Assembly (NCBI GenBank): GCA_009760855.2
Contig: WPIO01000015.1
Location: forward strand, 6,228,501 to 6,292,500
Length of the DNA stretch: 64,000 nucleotides
From: Cristatella mucedo
Taxonomy: Eukaryota; Bryozoa; Phylactolaemata; Cristatellidae
Reading direction: 5' to 3'
Position 1 is the stretch's first letter; each line of letters opens with the position of its first letter. This document shows positions 46,472 through 56,368 of the stretch, piece by piece. The notes beneath the pieces were generated by a model. It did no database searches and was not told the origin of the DNA. It saw only the letters and a list, made by a program, of their open reading frames with translations. Position numbers and translations under genes: made by a program.

Positions 46472-47291
46472 TTATTCCACCCCCCTGCGCGCCGAAATAA
46501 TTACCTTTATACTTACGTTTCCAAGCGTTGATTCATCGTGATATCCTAAAATACTTGTCATGCATTTGACAAACACTTTATTAAATGATGAAAACCCCAA
46601 ACCCCGAGCCGTGTCACCCTCTGGGCATCGACACGAGCTCCTAAGAAAGATATAGGATAGACGATCGAACAAGTCACCATTTAAACATCGACTTGTACTA
46701 AACAAGAATGACAAGGATAGACGATCGTACAAGTCACCCTCTGGGCATCGACTTGCACTAAGATTTGTGACGATGATAATGACACAAACCATGTAGTTAT
46801 TAATTGTTACACACGTTCCTCCCCGAGCCGTGTCACCCTCTGGGCATCGACACGAACTCCCAAGAAAGATTCAGGATAGGCGATCGTACAAGTCACCCTC
46901 TGGGCATCGACTTGCACTAAACGAGGATGACAAGGATAGGCAATCGAACAAGTCACCCTCTGGGCATCGGCTTGAACTAGGTGAGAATGTTGAAGGATAG
47001 ACGATAAAGAAGGAATTGTCAACATCAATTCCAAGCTGTTGGATGGTTCGCATTCAACTCGACCTGTCAAAGATGTATACAATCATACTATCCACACCAT
47101 CGATATCAAGCTTTAGGATGCTGAGCATCCGACTTATCTCATCAAATATCGAATCGATTGTTTCATTTATAACGTCTAACGTTTGTGAAAACGTCTGCAA
47201 GTATTCACTCAGTTATGTCCTCTACAATCGCTAGATCGTCATCAAACTACTGATCATCGAAAGCGAACGCTATGTCATCGCAGGAGGCCAT
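46472..47291 (-). pseudogene. Broken frame encoding 20-residue CPEGD repeats
   Basis: From an ATG at 47291 the minus strand encodes an acidic start (MASCDDIAFAF), then, after stops and a shift, a helical stretch, then one frame down to 46472 with six units of about 20 residues (SRCPEGDLYDRLS type). A TGA interrupts it at about 46871, where the parallel unit has Tyr. No known family is recognised. The 60-bp periodicity keeps the frame, but the same DNA also forms hairpins, so coding is not certain. Confidence 0.35.
46610..46974. repeat. Six-copy 60-bp hairpin array (two trimers)
   Basis: Each unit has 6-bp inverted arms round a 14-bp loop, then a 34-bp spacer ending in GGATAGNCNATCG. Arms: CGTGTC/GACACG at 46610-46635 and 46829-46854; CAAGTC/GACTTG at 46670-46695, 46730-46755 and 46889-46914; CAAGTC/GGCTTG at 46949-46974. 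Spacing is 60 bp within a trimer and 219 bp between trimers. The loop is ACCCTCTGGGCATC except in the second copy. Confidence 0.9.
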
Positions 47292-47433
47292 TTTGGAAAG
47301 GAAGATAATCCTACTCACGTGGTATATCAGGCTTTCCCCAGTGGTCTTCATTTAGGTCATGACGTCATACCATTCATTTACATGCTATTTGGATTTGTCC
47401 TATTAATAAAACGATTTTTATTCTCAAAATAAT

Positions 47434-47445
47434 ATAGGGCAATGT
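47434..47445 (+). promoter_or_regulatory. TATAGA-type start motif
   Basis: ATATAGGGCA directly precedes the ATG at 47442. This is one of about a dozen similar motifs abutting viral start codons. Confidence 0.5.
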
Positions 47446-47816
47446 CAGGTCTAAGAAGTAAATACGCTAATACCAAGTATAATCAAATACTTTTAGACAA
47501 TGAGACAATTAAAGCTTGCTTAACTAAATTAATAAGAGTTAAATACTGTTTTCATTTTATAGGTATCTTACTATCTCTTGCAATTACAGTAACAAGTACA
47601 TACATTCAAAAGCATGAGGATCTTTCTCACGTAGTAACAGTATTAGGTGCTTTATCAACAATAATAATCTCAATAGATAGTACAATATCACAAATTGATA
47701 GAAGGAAAATATCTACTCTTCAAGCAAGTCATAACTTAGTTTCAAATATTGTAGATGCATTAGATGATGATAAAGTAACTAAAGAAGAATTCGATGAAAT
47801 ATTAATTGAGCCATAA
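47442..47816 (+). CDS. Small protein with two membrane segments
   Basis: 124 residues, intact. Predicted membrane segments at about 37-57 (FHFIGILLSLAITVTSTYI) and 64-83 (VVTVLGALSTIIISIDSTI), then a hydrophilic acidic tail (DALDDDKVTKEEFDEI). No family is recognised. It is convergent with the integrase gene, 60 bp apart, with an ATATAG motif just before the start. A viral membrane or virion protein is possible. Confidence 0.65.
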   Translation: MSGLRSKYANTKYNQILLDNETIKACLTKLIRVKYCFHFIGILLSLAITVTSTYIQKHEDLSHVVTVLGALSTIIISIDSTISQIDRRKISTLQASHNLVSNIVDALDDDKVTKEEFDEILIEP

Positions 47817-47875
47817 GAAAGTCCAGACGGTTTTAAGTCTTAACAACTTGTAACTCCTCTCTAAAAAAACTTCTC

Positions 47876-48686
47876 TTAACATCCTTTACCCAAAAAACGC
47901 GCCGGTTGTTCTTGCAATACCATTATTCTAACAATATTATGTTTAGTTAAACTCCATATTGGGTCTGCAGCTCGTCTTCTCTTTTCATCTTCTCCTTCAC
48001 CTGGTTCTAATAAATATCTAACAGTTGTTTCAAGTTCAAATAACTGTTCTTGTTCTCCTACTTTTCTATTATATTTTGGTTTCTTTAGTTTTACTATTTT
48101 CCCAATTGCTTTAACAGGTCTTTCCCCTATTGCTTTCGTAACACTATTATTTAGATAATCAATAATCTTTGGTAAATTATCAATCCACTCTCTGTTTCTA
48201 GTAAATTCTCCTTTATTGATACTTTCTATTTCTTTTTCATACTGAGCAATAAATGCTCTCTCAGCAACTGTTCTATTCATTCTTTCAACTAATGCAACAC
48301 TCTTTTTACTAGTGCCTTCAATAATTTGTGTTTCATGTTTTTTCATTTCTTTAGCAAACTCTCCTTAAAACTCTGATCCTGGATCAACTGTCATTTTCTT
48401 TGGCCATTTCAAAGGACCTTTATTGTAAATATCTATTATTGTTTTTGTTGCTTCTTTAGAAGACTTTGTTTTAAGAGGTCTTGAATCTTTGTATCTACTA
48501 GCAACATCAATAACACTAAGTGCATATTTATATCCCGAATCATTAGGCATGTATAAAATGTCTGCTTGATGATTTTCATTGGGCTCAACAAAATTAAAGA
48601 AACCTCGTGGAATATTCTTAGGTCTTGGTTTGAATACTTGACTTATATCTGAGTCAGGATTGAATTTACCTTCTTTTTTCTTTCAT
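47876..48686 (-). pseudogene. Polinton-type retroviral integrase
   Basis: rve-fold integrase that would insert the element's DNA. Catalytic residues are visible: first Asp in QADILY, second Asp in VDPGSEF, Glu in ALVERMNRT. The C-terminal RRAADPIWSL resembles the RRxTDPIWSL signature of Polinton integrases. Breaks: an in-frame TAA right after GSEF (48365-48367) and a one-base shift in an A-run close to the ATG at 48686. The N-terminal zinc-binding region is not evident. The gene is divergent from the Zn-finger gene at 48716, 29 bp between start codons. Confidence 0.85.
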
Positions 48687-48715
48687 TTAGAGTTAAAAAT
48701 GATATTCGATAGAGA

Positions 48716-49171
48716 ATGGAAATATTTTGTGAAACATGTTTAAATACATTTAAAGAGATTGATTATCTCAAAGGAAAACATCCTTACTGTCATCAAGAAA
48801 TAAAAAGACCAAAAAGAAAATATGAAATACGATGTGATATCTGCGATAAATATATGCAAGAAACAGAATTTGATTCTAGTCTATGCGTAATGATATAATT
48901 ATAATTTGTTCATATTGTAACATAAATACTAACTCATTTAGAAAAGAGAGACCAAGTAAATTATATTCATTAGTTAAGAAACACTTAAAAAACAATGTTG
49001 CTCTACTTCTTTACATCATTGTTTAGATCATGAAGCTATTTGTGCTATTTCAAAACTATCCCCTCTTCTTAAAGGTAAACGTAAAGCAACAAAGTTAAAA
49101 GAGATAATAGTTTTAATACATCATTTATACTTTTCAGGAGGGTACATAACTGACCAAGATGTTTACTCCTA
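48716..49171 (+). pseudogene. Cys-rich zinc-finger protein
   Basis: Open part 48716-48898 has repeated CxxC/HxxC groups (CETC, HPYC, CDIC). The frame then shifts near 48890 and continues with another CSYC unit, shifts again near 49010 (HHCLDHEA) and ends at a TAG at about 49169-49171. A GATAGAGA motif precedes the ATG. Similar short Zn-finger proteins occur in large DNA viruses, but no specific family is assigned. Confidence 0.5.
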
Positions 49172-49989
49172 GATTTCCAGTAGTATCAATGAAGTAATAG
49201 TCTGTTGGAAGTCTTGTAAAATATGCATAATACCTAAGTCCACACCTGTTGAGGAAGCATTTATAGCTCTTACATCTCCAGATACAGCAGTTGTATCAGT
49301 ATTAGGTTTTAAAAACATACAATTAAATGCTGCAACAACCATAACATTTAATATCACTATAGGCTGAGTTGTTTTGTTTGTCCATGAATAAGGTGTTGAT
49401 AGATTTAGTATTGAGGTCTTTTGATTTAGATCCATTGATAGAGCTATTACTCCTGTTATTTTTTAACTGTTTTACCTACATAAGATTTAGTTGCAACATC
49501 AGAAGGATTAACAGGATTTTCAAAATTAGTTATGGAATATCCATCCATATCTATATTTGTTGTTGCAGGAGATGCTTTCAATAATACATCTTGTTTCATT
49601 CCACCATAACTAACACAATAATCATCATTTAATACTACTGGCTTTCCATTACCTGAGTTCCAATAATTATATTTTATAGCAAAGCTATTCATGTTTAAAT
49701 CTCCAGTCATTGTATCACCAGTTCTTTTAACATAATTACTTACTTGACTAACATTAACAGCATCAGCAGGATTAACACCTGCTCCGAGATTAGTAATTGT
49801 CTTACCTCCAAGATTAAGTTTTGTTTCTGTATTAACAACAAATTTAGCATCTGCATAAGATTTTGTTACAACATCAGAGTCATTAATTGAATCAGATAAA
49901 TTAGTAATTCGATTTCCATTTGCATTTAAATCTGAAAAAATGATACCATTACCTTTTGATACGAAATCTTCACTATGAAACTTGCTCAT
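49169..49989 (-). pseudogene. Fibre-like protein with phage-tail-type repeats
   Basis: 177 residues from an ATG preceded by TATATAGAAA. Repeats of the form N-G-x-x-I-T-N-L...D-x-V-x-K-S-Y occur at residues about 24-49 (NGNRITNLSDSINDSDVVTK), 62-78 and 149-172, typical of phage tail-fibre and collar proteins. A shift in an A-run at about 49455-49462 ends the frame; homology continues to 49169 in the next frame (open from about 49435). The paralogue at 103-900 supports the full extent, including the shifted part. Proposed role: virion fibre or receptor-binding protein (inference). Confidence 0.65.
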
Positions 49990-50353
49990 TTTCTATATAT
50001 TCATTGATTAATATTTTACTTCTATTTAATTTTTCTCTAACTACTGGAATAATCCTTGCAAATCTTCCATAATCTTCTTCTTCAACACATTGTATCTCAA
50101 CTTTTTTTATATATTATTTTATATCAAAACCAAAACTCTTTTTACTTGAGAATCTACCATAATCAGAAATTATATCAAATTCGAAATCAAGGTATCTCTC
50201 ATCTTAAAGTAAATATAAAAACGATGGTTATCTAATGGGCATATCAAAAACATAACTTGTTGGTATTCTCACTGACCCAGCTGCTACATAATCTTTAGGT
50301 GCATCATCACAATTCAAACCAGGAACAAATATCTCTAATTCACTATAAAACAT
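49973..50353 (-). pseudogene. Unidentified frame with three in-frame TAA
   Basis: Starts with an ATG (50351-50353) abutting the stop of the preceding frame and is in the same reading frame, so it may be that gene's continuation. Three TAA codons interrupt it. It ends at TAG 49973-49975, about 11 bp before the fibre gene's ATG. Visible features are two copies of a DYGRF motif. Function unknown. Confidence 0.4.
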
Positions 50354-50803
50354 CTATTTAATTTTAGTACATGTAATCCAAGCAGACATTGAGCTAAGTA
50401 TTGTTTTGATACAAAAATTTTCTACTATACTACGACTCCATAAACATTTTATCTCAATTAGTGTACCTTGATCAATAATACCATCCGGAGAATATCTATA
50501 AACACAATCACTAGTAAAACACTCATTTGAATTTTCAATAGCTCTATCTAATTTCATTTCTAAATATTTTGCAGCTATTGGTTCAAGCACTTTACCAAAT
50601 AACATTTGTGGGAATTTCATTGGCTGAGAATTAGCAATATATTTTTTTAGTTTTCTATTAGCAATTATTTAAATATCACATTCAATTTGTGAACCAAAAA
50701 CAATACCATTTCCTAAAATAGAAAACACTTCTGATCCACCTATATTTAAACTCATAGCTCTCTTCCAATCATTACTACCCTAAATAAAACTAGTTTTTTG
50801 CAT
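50354..50803 (-). pseudogene. Possible YqaJ/lambda-type exonuclease
   Basis: From ATG at 50803 the frame carries in-frame TAG and TAA, then an 88-residue open part (50620-50354). FGKVLEPIAAKYLE and SPDGIIDQGTLIEIKCLW fit the GxxxEP and D-(G)-x(n)-E-x-K active-site pattern of PD-(D/E)XK exonucleases of the YqaJ type, which some Polinton-like elements carry. The match is short. The N-terminal GSNDWKRA resembles the usual GxxxWxxxR start. Confidence 0.5.
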
Positions 50804-50869
50804 TATATTTAGTTATTATAGTTTTATTAAAAATCTTTTCCAACGTATAACATCATTCCTTTACTGCAT

Positions 50870-50870
<1 letters not shown>

Positions 50871-50902
<32 letters not shown>

Positions 50903-52866
50903 TTGCACTTGATAAAGCGCCCTCAGAGAACTTAATCTCCTTCTAGGCGCTTTACATTTGCTGCAAAGTGATATGCAATTGAATAGTAAGTAAAATTATG
51001 CTTGAAAAACAAGCAAAATGAATAATATGGTTAGGGGTGACATGCACAGGGTCAGCATGCAAATGTGGTTAGTGGCAGCATGCACAGTGTCAGCACGCAT
51101 AAGCACATCAAGGACGAATCACAGGGACCCACTAATAGCTGTCCTAAAAAAGTTTGTTTTTAAGTTTCTTTTAAATGTGGTGAGGTCTTGGGATGTTCTG
51201 ACGCAGGTCGGGAGGGAGTTCCAGGCTTTGGGAGCATACGAGCTGAATGCACGGTCTCCAAAGGATTTAAGGTTTGTACGAGGTATTTCCAGACTGTTGG
51301 ATTCCGAAAAGCGATGCTTGGCCTGATGGGGTAGTATATCTGAAAGATAGGCTGGAGCCATAGAATGAAGAGACCTAAAAGTGAGCGACAAAACCTTGAA
51401 GTCAATCCGTTGCCTCACTGGTAGCCAGTGCAGGTCGGCGAGAAGTGGAGGAATGTGGCAACTGAGACGCTCACGAAAGACAAGCCTAGCTGCCGAGTTT
51501 TGCACCAGCTGCAATCGCCTGATCGCACATGCTGGTAGGCCAGTAAGCAGTGAGTTGCAGAAGTCGAGACGAGATGTCACGAATGCATGGACCAACTTGG
51601 ACGTGGTATCCTTATCTAAACAAGCCCTAATTTTAGCAATGTTATGAAGCTGAAAATAGGCAGATTTGACTGTGGAGCTGATGTGGTCGTCTAACGAGAG
51701 GTCGCTTTGGAATATGGCACCTAGATTTCGAGCTGATTCAGCTGGAGATATACTGGCAGAGCCAATTTTGAGCTTCAGCCTTTCTAATGTGTGAATCACA
51801 CTGGGTTTGCCCATAACTAGTAAGTTAGTTTTATCATCGTTAAGTTTTAGAAAATTTGCTGTCATCCATGTGCGGATGTCATCAATGCATGCAGCAAGTG
51901 AGTTGAGAGAGTTTGAGGTGCTCGAAGGCTGGGAGGGATCAAAGCAAAGGTACAACTGAGTGTCATCCGCATAGAAGTGAAAGCCTAGATTGTGCTTGGC
52001 AATCACATCAGCAAGAGGCAGAGTATAAACCGTGAAAAGAACCGGACCTAGCACAGAGCCCTGAGGTACTCCATATTTTAGAGGTACTTCAGATGATCTT
52101 TGTCCATTCACGTCAATACTCTGGAGTCTCCCACTGAGATAGGACCTGAACCACTGCAGAGCAGTGCCAGTGATGCCCAGGCGAGATGAGAGGCGCTCTA
52201 GAAGTACTTTGTGATCGATGGTATCAAAAGCTGCCGAAAGATCGAGCAAAACGAGAAGAGACACTCTACCCATGTCTGCATTCCTAAGTAGGTCGTTGCA
52301 TACCCCAAGCAATACTGACTCTGTGGAGTGATTAGCTCTAAAGCCAGACTGGAACTTACTAGCAAGGTGGGAGGTTTCGATATAGGAGTTCAGCTGGTCT
52401 GCCACGACCCGCTCCAGTGTCTTTGATAGGAATGGTAGAAGGGAGACTGGGCGGTAGTTGCTTAAGTTCTCTTGGTCTAGTGTAGCTTTCTTGAGACGTG
52501 GCCTGACTACAGCTTTTTTGAAAGGTGCTGGGACATGACCTGAGGCTAATGACATATTAATTATGTTAGTTATGCATGGCATCAGCAGATCAATGCAACG
52601 TAGGAGCAGGACAGTGGGAGTAGGGTCCAGTGGACTTGTTGTCTTCTTTGATTGAGATACGAACTTTAGGACTAGATCACTAGTGACCTGCTTAAATGCA
52701 GACATTGAGGGGCAGTCAGTAACCGAGGAACAGCATTCTAGTGGGAAGGTTGTCATCGCAGGGATGGATTCCCTGATCTTGTCTATCTTCTGCACAAGGA
52801 ATCGAGAGAAGCGATCGGCTAGATCATCACAAGGATCATCAGGTAAGGAGCTTACCCGGGAACGGT
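50871..52866 (-). mobile_element. L2-A LINE inserted in the viral element
   Basis: 5'-truncated L2-A with a long open RT frame (51119-52795, 558 residues including LLDLSAAFDTIDH, GVPQGSVLGP and YADD) and full 3' end with (ATT)n. It sits between the nuclease-like gene and the capsid stop codon. Close similarity to the 25-27.9 kb copy indicates a young insertion. Confidence 0.95.
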
Positions 52867-52987
52867 TTATGTAAAGTTAGCACCACTACCATTTGAAGTT
52901 AGTTCAGCACTATTCTCATAAATAGTCAAGTAATGAATTAGAACACCAGCAGCAGGAATGGCATTACTATTAAATTCAATGGTTACA

Positions 52988-53248
52988 TAATAATAATAAT
53001 AATAATAATAATGCACTTGATAAAGCGCCCTCAGAGAACTCAATCTCTCTCTAGGCGCTTTACATTTGCTGTAAAGTGAAATGCAATTGAATGGTAAGTA
53101 AAATCATGCTTGAAAAACAAACGAGATGAATAATATGGTTAGGGGTGACATGCACAGGGTCAGCATGCAAATGTGGTTAGTGGCAGCATGCACAGTGTCA
53201 GCACGCATAAGCACATCAAAGACGAATCACAGGGACCCACTAAATGCT
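52988..53248 (-). mobile_element. L2-A 3' fragment inside the capsid gene
   Basis: Only the last codons, 3' UTR, hairpin and (ATT)n tail. Viral coding sequence resumes on both sides in the same strand sense, which proves insertion after the virus was in place. Confidence 0.9.
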
Positions 53249-54250
53249 ATCAAGTCTAGAAGTTACTCTAAGAGGTTCATCATTGTACTGGAGATCAATA
53301 ACATGAATAGGGTAAAGTGAAATCCATTCAGGATAAGTAACACCAACCGGTTCAGTAACTTCATCAAGACCAAGATATTGTGTCCTAAAAGTCGTAAAGT
53401 CCATGCAAGCAGGTGCACACTTTCCAAGTTTTGGTTAACTAGCTCTTTGAACAGAAGGATATTGTTTTTATCCATTAGCAATTACAGTAACACTCTTAAT
53501 ATCACAATGATCGTAAGTACAAGGATTACGAGTGTAACTATCATATTTATCATAACTTTGAGCTGCAACAATCAACCATCTAACTTTATCAATTGTATTT
53601 TGAACTTATAGAGTTTTAGTGAATTTAGTTGCTTGATTAAGAGCTGTAATAGTAACGTTTTCACAACGTCGAACTCTGTAATTCAATCTAGTTTTCTGTG
53701 ATCTCTCACTTGAAATATCTGCAAGTGCTCTTTGAAAACTTTCTTTTGGAACAACACATGGAAAAACAAGTCTCATTTTTGTCATTGTGATTTTGAAAGC
53801 ATTCCAAGTACCATCAGCGGCAGCACCAGCAGCACCTTTAGTAGTCATGATGTTTGTACCACCAGGTGCACCAGTCATAATAGCATCTCTATCTATTATA
53901 ACTCTTGTCATTTCAAGTGTAAATGGAATATTATAAGGAATTGTATTCATGTCAGCCTAAAAACCAGAAATTCTAGCAAGTGGAAGAGCAATGCTAAAAT
54001 TTGCAACTTCATCAACAAGATTATTTATAACACCCCTTCTATATACAAAACCAATGTTTGAAGTTGTAGCTGTTGAAGCATTAGGACTAGAATATGAACC
54101 AAGACCTGTATTCATATCATCAAATGAACTAGCTTAATATTTTTTCCATCCAGTAGCAAGACCTTCAGTTCTATTGTAATCATTTGGATAACATAAGAGA
54201 CCCATTAGTATTGAAACACTTCCAACACCCTGTGCATGAGGAAGGCTGGT

Positions 54251-54467
54251 TGGTTCATATATCATTCTTTCCCCATGGATAGAAATCATAAGGAAAACTT
54301 CTTAATACTTATGTTTCTATTCCATTTATAAAAATTGACCCACTAGCAACTAAATTACAACTTACAAGTACTGTATTTAAATTTGACATATTGATTTCTC
54401 CTTCAGACGCAAACTTTGTATTAGGTGTACAAACAACAGGAGTAACACCGGGATACATTTCTGAAAA
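54251..54467. repeat. Duplicated segment, copy 1 (of 56504-56719)
   Basis: About 216 bp, differing at roughly five positions and one indel from copy 2. It includes the end of the penton-like frame, its in-frame TAA and 50 bp beyond. It lies inside the capsid gene. Confidence 0.9.
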
Positions 54468-54845
54468 TTTCAATTTCAATTTCTTCAGCACCAAGTCTAA
54501 CTCTCATACTATTAAATATCAACGCACTCAGCTGTTTGTTAACGAGACCAACAGAAAGAGCTCTCGCTGGAGCAGCAAGAGCTCCACCAGCAGCCACTTG
54601 TGCTCGTATTTGACCTTCAAGTAAAAGATATCCATCAGAAAGGACATAACACATTTGTTGTTCACCAGAAACAATGAATGTAACTAATTTACTTGCAATA
54701 CTATTAGTTTCATTACCATTAGTCTGATAAAACTCTCTGAATTGATAGTCTCTAAGTTTATAATCAGGAAACTCAGGATCTCTCAATTCGAGTATACTAT
54801 CGATAGGTGCACTTGCCATTTCTTCTCTATATAAAAAACTAAAAA

Positions 54846-55457
54846 TTATTTTCGAGTTAGAATATATAATCCAGCACCCAATTTTTTCTTCATGTTTCCA
54901 CCATAGCCATCAGCTCTGGGAGGAGTATAAGGAAAAACAGCTTTATCATTAATTACTTTTGCTATTTCCTTATATGCTTTAGGATCATTCTCTTTAAGAG
55001 TCTCTGAATAGTCTTCTACTTCTGGTTCTTCTTCTTCTATTTTTGCCTTTCTACCTTTCTTAGATTTTTTCTTGGTGACATTCTCAAGCATCATACGTTT
55101 TAATTCAAGGTCCATCTCTTTCATCTTTCTATCATAATCTTCATCTTTTCTTTTTCTTTCAAGCTCATATTTAAGTTCTTTCTTTCTTCTATCTTCTTCA
55201 AGTTTATCATCCATCTCTCTACGTTTATTAGCATATTCTTGATCTATCTTTTCTTTCTTTGTTTGTAGCTCAGTAAGTTTTCTTGCTTGATCCGTTTCAA
55301 TACTTTTGCTTGCAACTTTCAATCCTGCATCAACAGCATTACTTTTAGTATTTAAAACTTTATCAAAGATATCAACAGCAGCATCAAACTTTGCTCCAGA
55401 ACCACGATATTTACCTCCATGTATTCTATCATGACCAACTCTGTAATAATTACCCAT
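54846..55457 (-). CDS. Charged coiled-coil virion-type protein
   Basis: 203 residues, intact. The N-terminus is GHDRIHGGKYRGSG. A long Lys/Glu/Arg helix with heptads runs from about 65 to 145 (KKEKIDQEYANKRREMDDKL), then a KKKSKKGRKAK patch, an acidic EEEEPEVEDY and a Gly-rich C-terminus. It lies between the capsid and penton-like genes on the same strand, with an ATATAGAGCA motif before the ATG. Probably structural; no family assigned. Confidence 0.6.
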   Translation of the reverse strand: MGNYYRVGHDRIHGGKYRGSGAKFDAAVDIFDKVLNTKSNAVDAGLKVASKSIETDQARKLTELQTKKEKIDQEYANKRREMDDKLEEDRRKKELKYELERKRKDEDYDRKMKEMDLELKRMMLENVTKKKSKKGRKAKIEEEEPEVEDYSETLKENDPKAYKEIAKVINDKAVFPYTPPRADGYGGNMKKKLGAGLYILTRK

Positions 55458-55466
55458 TGCTCTATA

Positions 55467-56360
55467 TTACTTTGAAATTTCTATTGTTGCAACTACATCA
55501 GTAATAATATTTACAGCATTTCCATTTTGATCTGTTAAACTTATCTTAAAATTACCTATCGCATCTATATTGCCTCGTGTTGGTAGATATAATACATTAG
55601 AAATATGTAGATCAACCTTTTCACCTGGATTGTTATCATCAATATCTATAATATATAAAGATGTGCATTGTTCTAAGTATTCTTTTCTTCTTTCTACGTA
55701 ATTCTTAAAAGGATCAACTAAGTCACTATCAACACTTATCCACCTTATTCCTTTATTATCTGGTAATACCATTTTATTCCATGCTTTTAATATACCAGCA
55801 AAATATTTTTTTATTGCTTAATATGGTGTTCCACCTACAAGAGCAGAATCAAATGTTCCTTGTTGATTTGAATTGAAACCAAGAGTATCACCAATTGAAT
55901 TTGTAACACTAGCATTACTTCCAAGTAGAACAACATAATCACCAACTACTTGCAAGAATATTCTATCATCTGTATCAACACTAAGTTTTATACCTGCACT
56001 ATTTCTTTTAGTTGTATCATAAAAAGCACTAACTGTTGATGTTGTCGTTGATCCATTTTGAGGAACGATAGTTTTTGGTTGAGATTCTGACAATGCTTTA
56101 TTTAGAGCAGCAGTTATTTTATTTGAATCATAATAACCAGGAGCAATTGTAATATATGCAGTACTTTTATCAGTCATTGACCACTTAAACCAAAGTTTAT
56201 CATTAAAGCCAGCAATAACATTTGATATAACTTTATTAGTATAAGTGAACTCTACTCTACGTAAGCCAATTTTATTATAGCCTGAATAAGATCCAAGCAT
56301 AAGTGGTCGAGATAATGTTTTTGATTCAGAACTGCTAGTTTCAGTTAATCTTATTGACAT
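55467..56360 (-). pseudogene. Penton/minor-capsid-like protein 2
   Basis: 298 codons in one frame with a single in-frame TAA (55818-55820). N-terminus MSIRLTETSSSES. Central APGYYDSNKITAALNKAL corresponds to the IxPGxYxxxxI segment of the neighbouring paralogue, and the C-terminus GNFKISLTDQNGNAV fits the final strand motif (I.xTDQNxxxxx). Polinton minor capsid proteins have this single jelly-roll layout. It sits 9 bp upstream of the coiled-coil gene. Confidence 0.55.
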
Positions 56361-56368
56361 TTTCTGTA

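Larger units (their letters stand above)
46149..47379. other. 1.2-kb segment bounded by an imperfect inverted repeat
   Basis: AAATGAATGGCATG at 46149-46162 is repeated inverted (one mismatch) at 47366-47379. The palindrome TGACGTCA lies just inside each end (46183-46190 and 47360-47367). The enclosed DNA is less AT-rich than the viral genes and holds the hairpin array. It could be the terminal region of the virus or a separate small element. Confidence 0.45.
52867..54819 (-). pseudogene. Probable major capsid protein (double jelly-roll), disrupted
   Basis: The N-terminal part (54819-54470; SKLVTFIVSGEQQMCYVLSD, VNKQLSALIFNSMRVRLGAEEIE) and the remainder (54250-52867) fit Polinton/adintovirus capsid layout and position next to penton-like genes and ATPase. 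A 216-bp copy of the penton-like gene replaces or interrupts the sequence at 54251-54467. In-frame stops are seen at about 54135 (TAA), 53955 (TAG), 53606, 53475 and 53440 (TAA). An L2 fragment splits the gene at 52988-53248. The C-terminus resumes at 52985 and stops at TAA 52867-52869. The start has a TATATAGAGAAGAA leader. Confidence 0.6.

Noticed and set aside
46610-46974. CRISPR-like reading of the 60-bp repeat array
   Set aside because: Spacers are themselves repeated and similar, the host is a eukaryote, and no cas-like gene is present.
49373-49584. Plus-strand frames over the fibre and capsid genes (49369-49584, 53378-54061)
   Set aside because: Shadows opposite better-supported minus-strand frames with repeats or family motifs.
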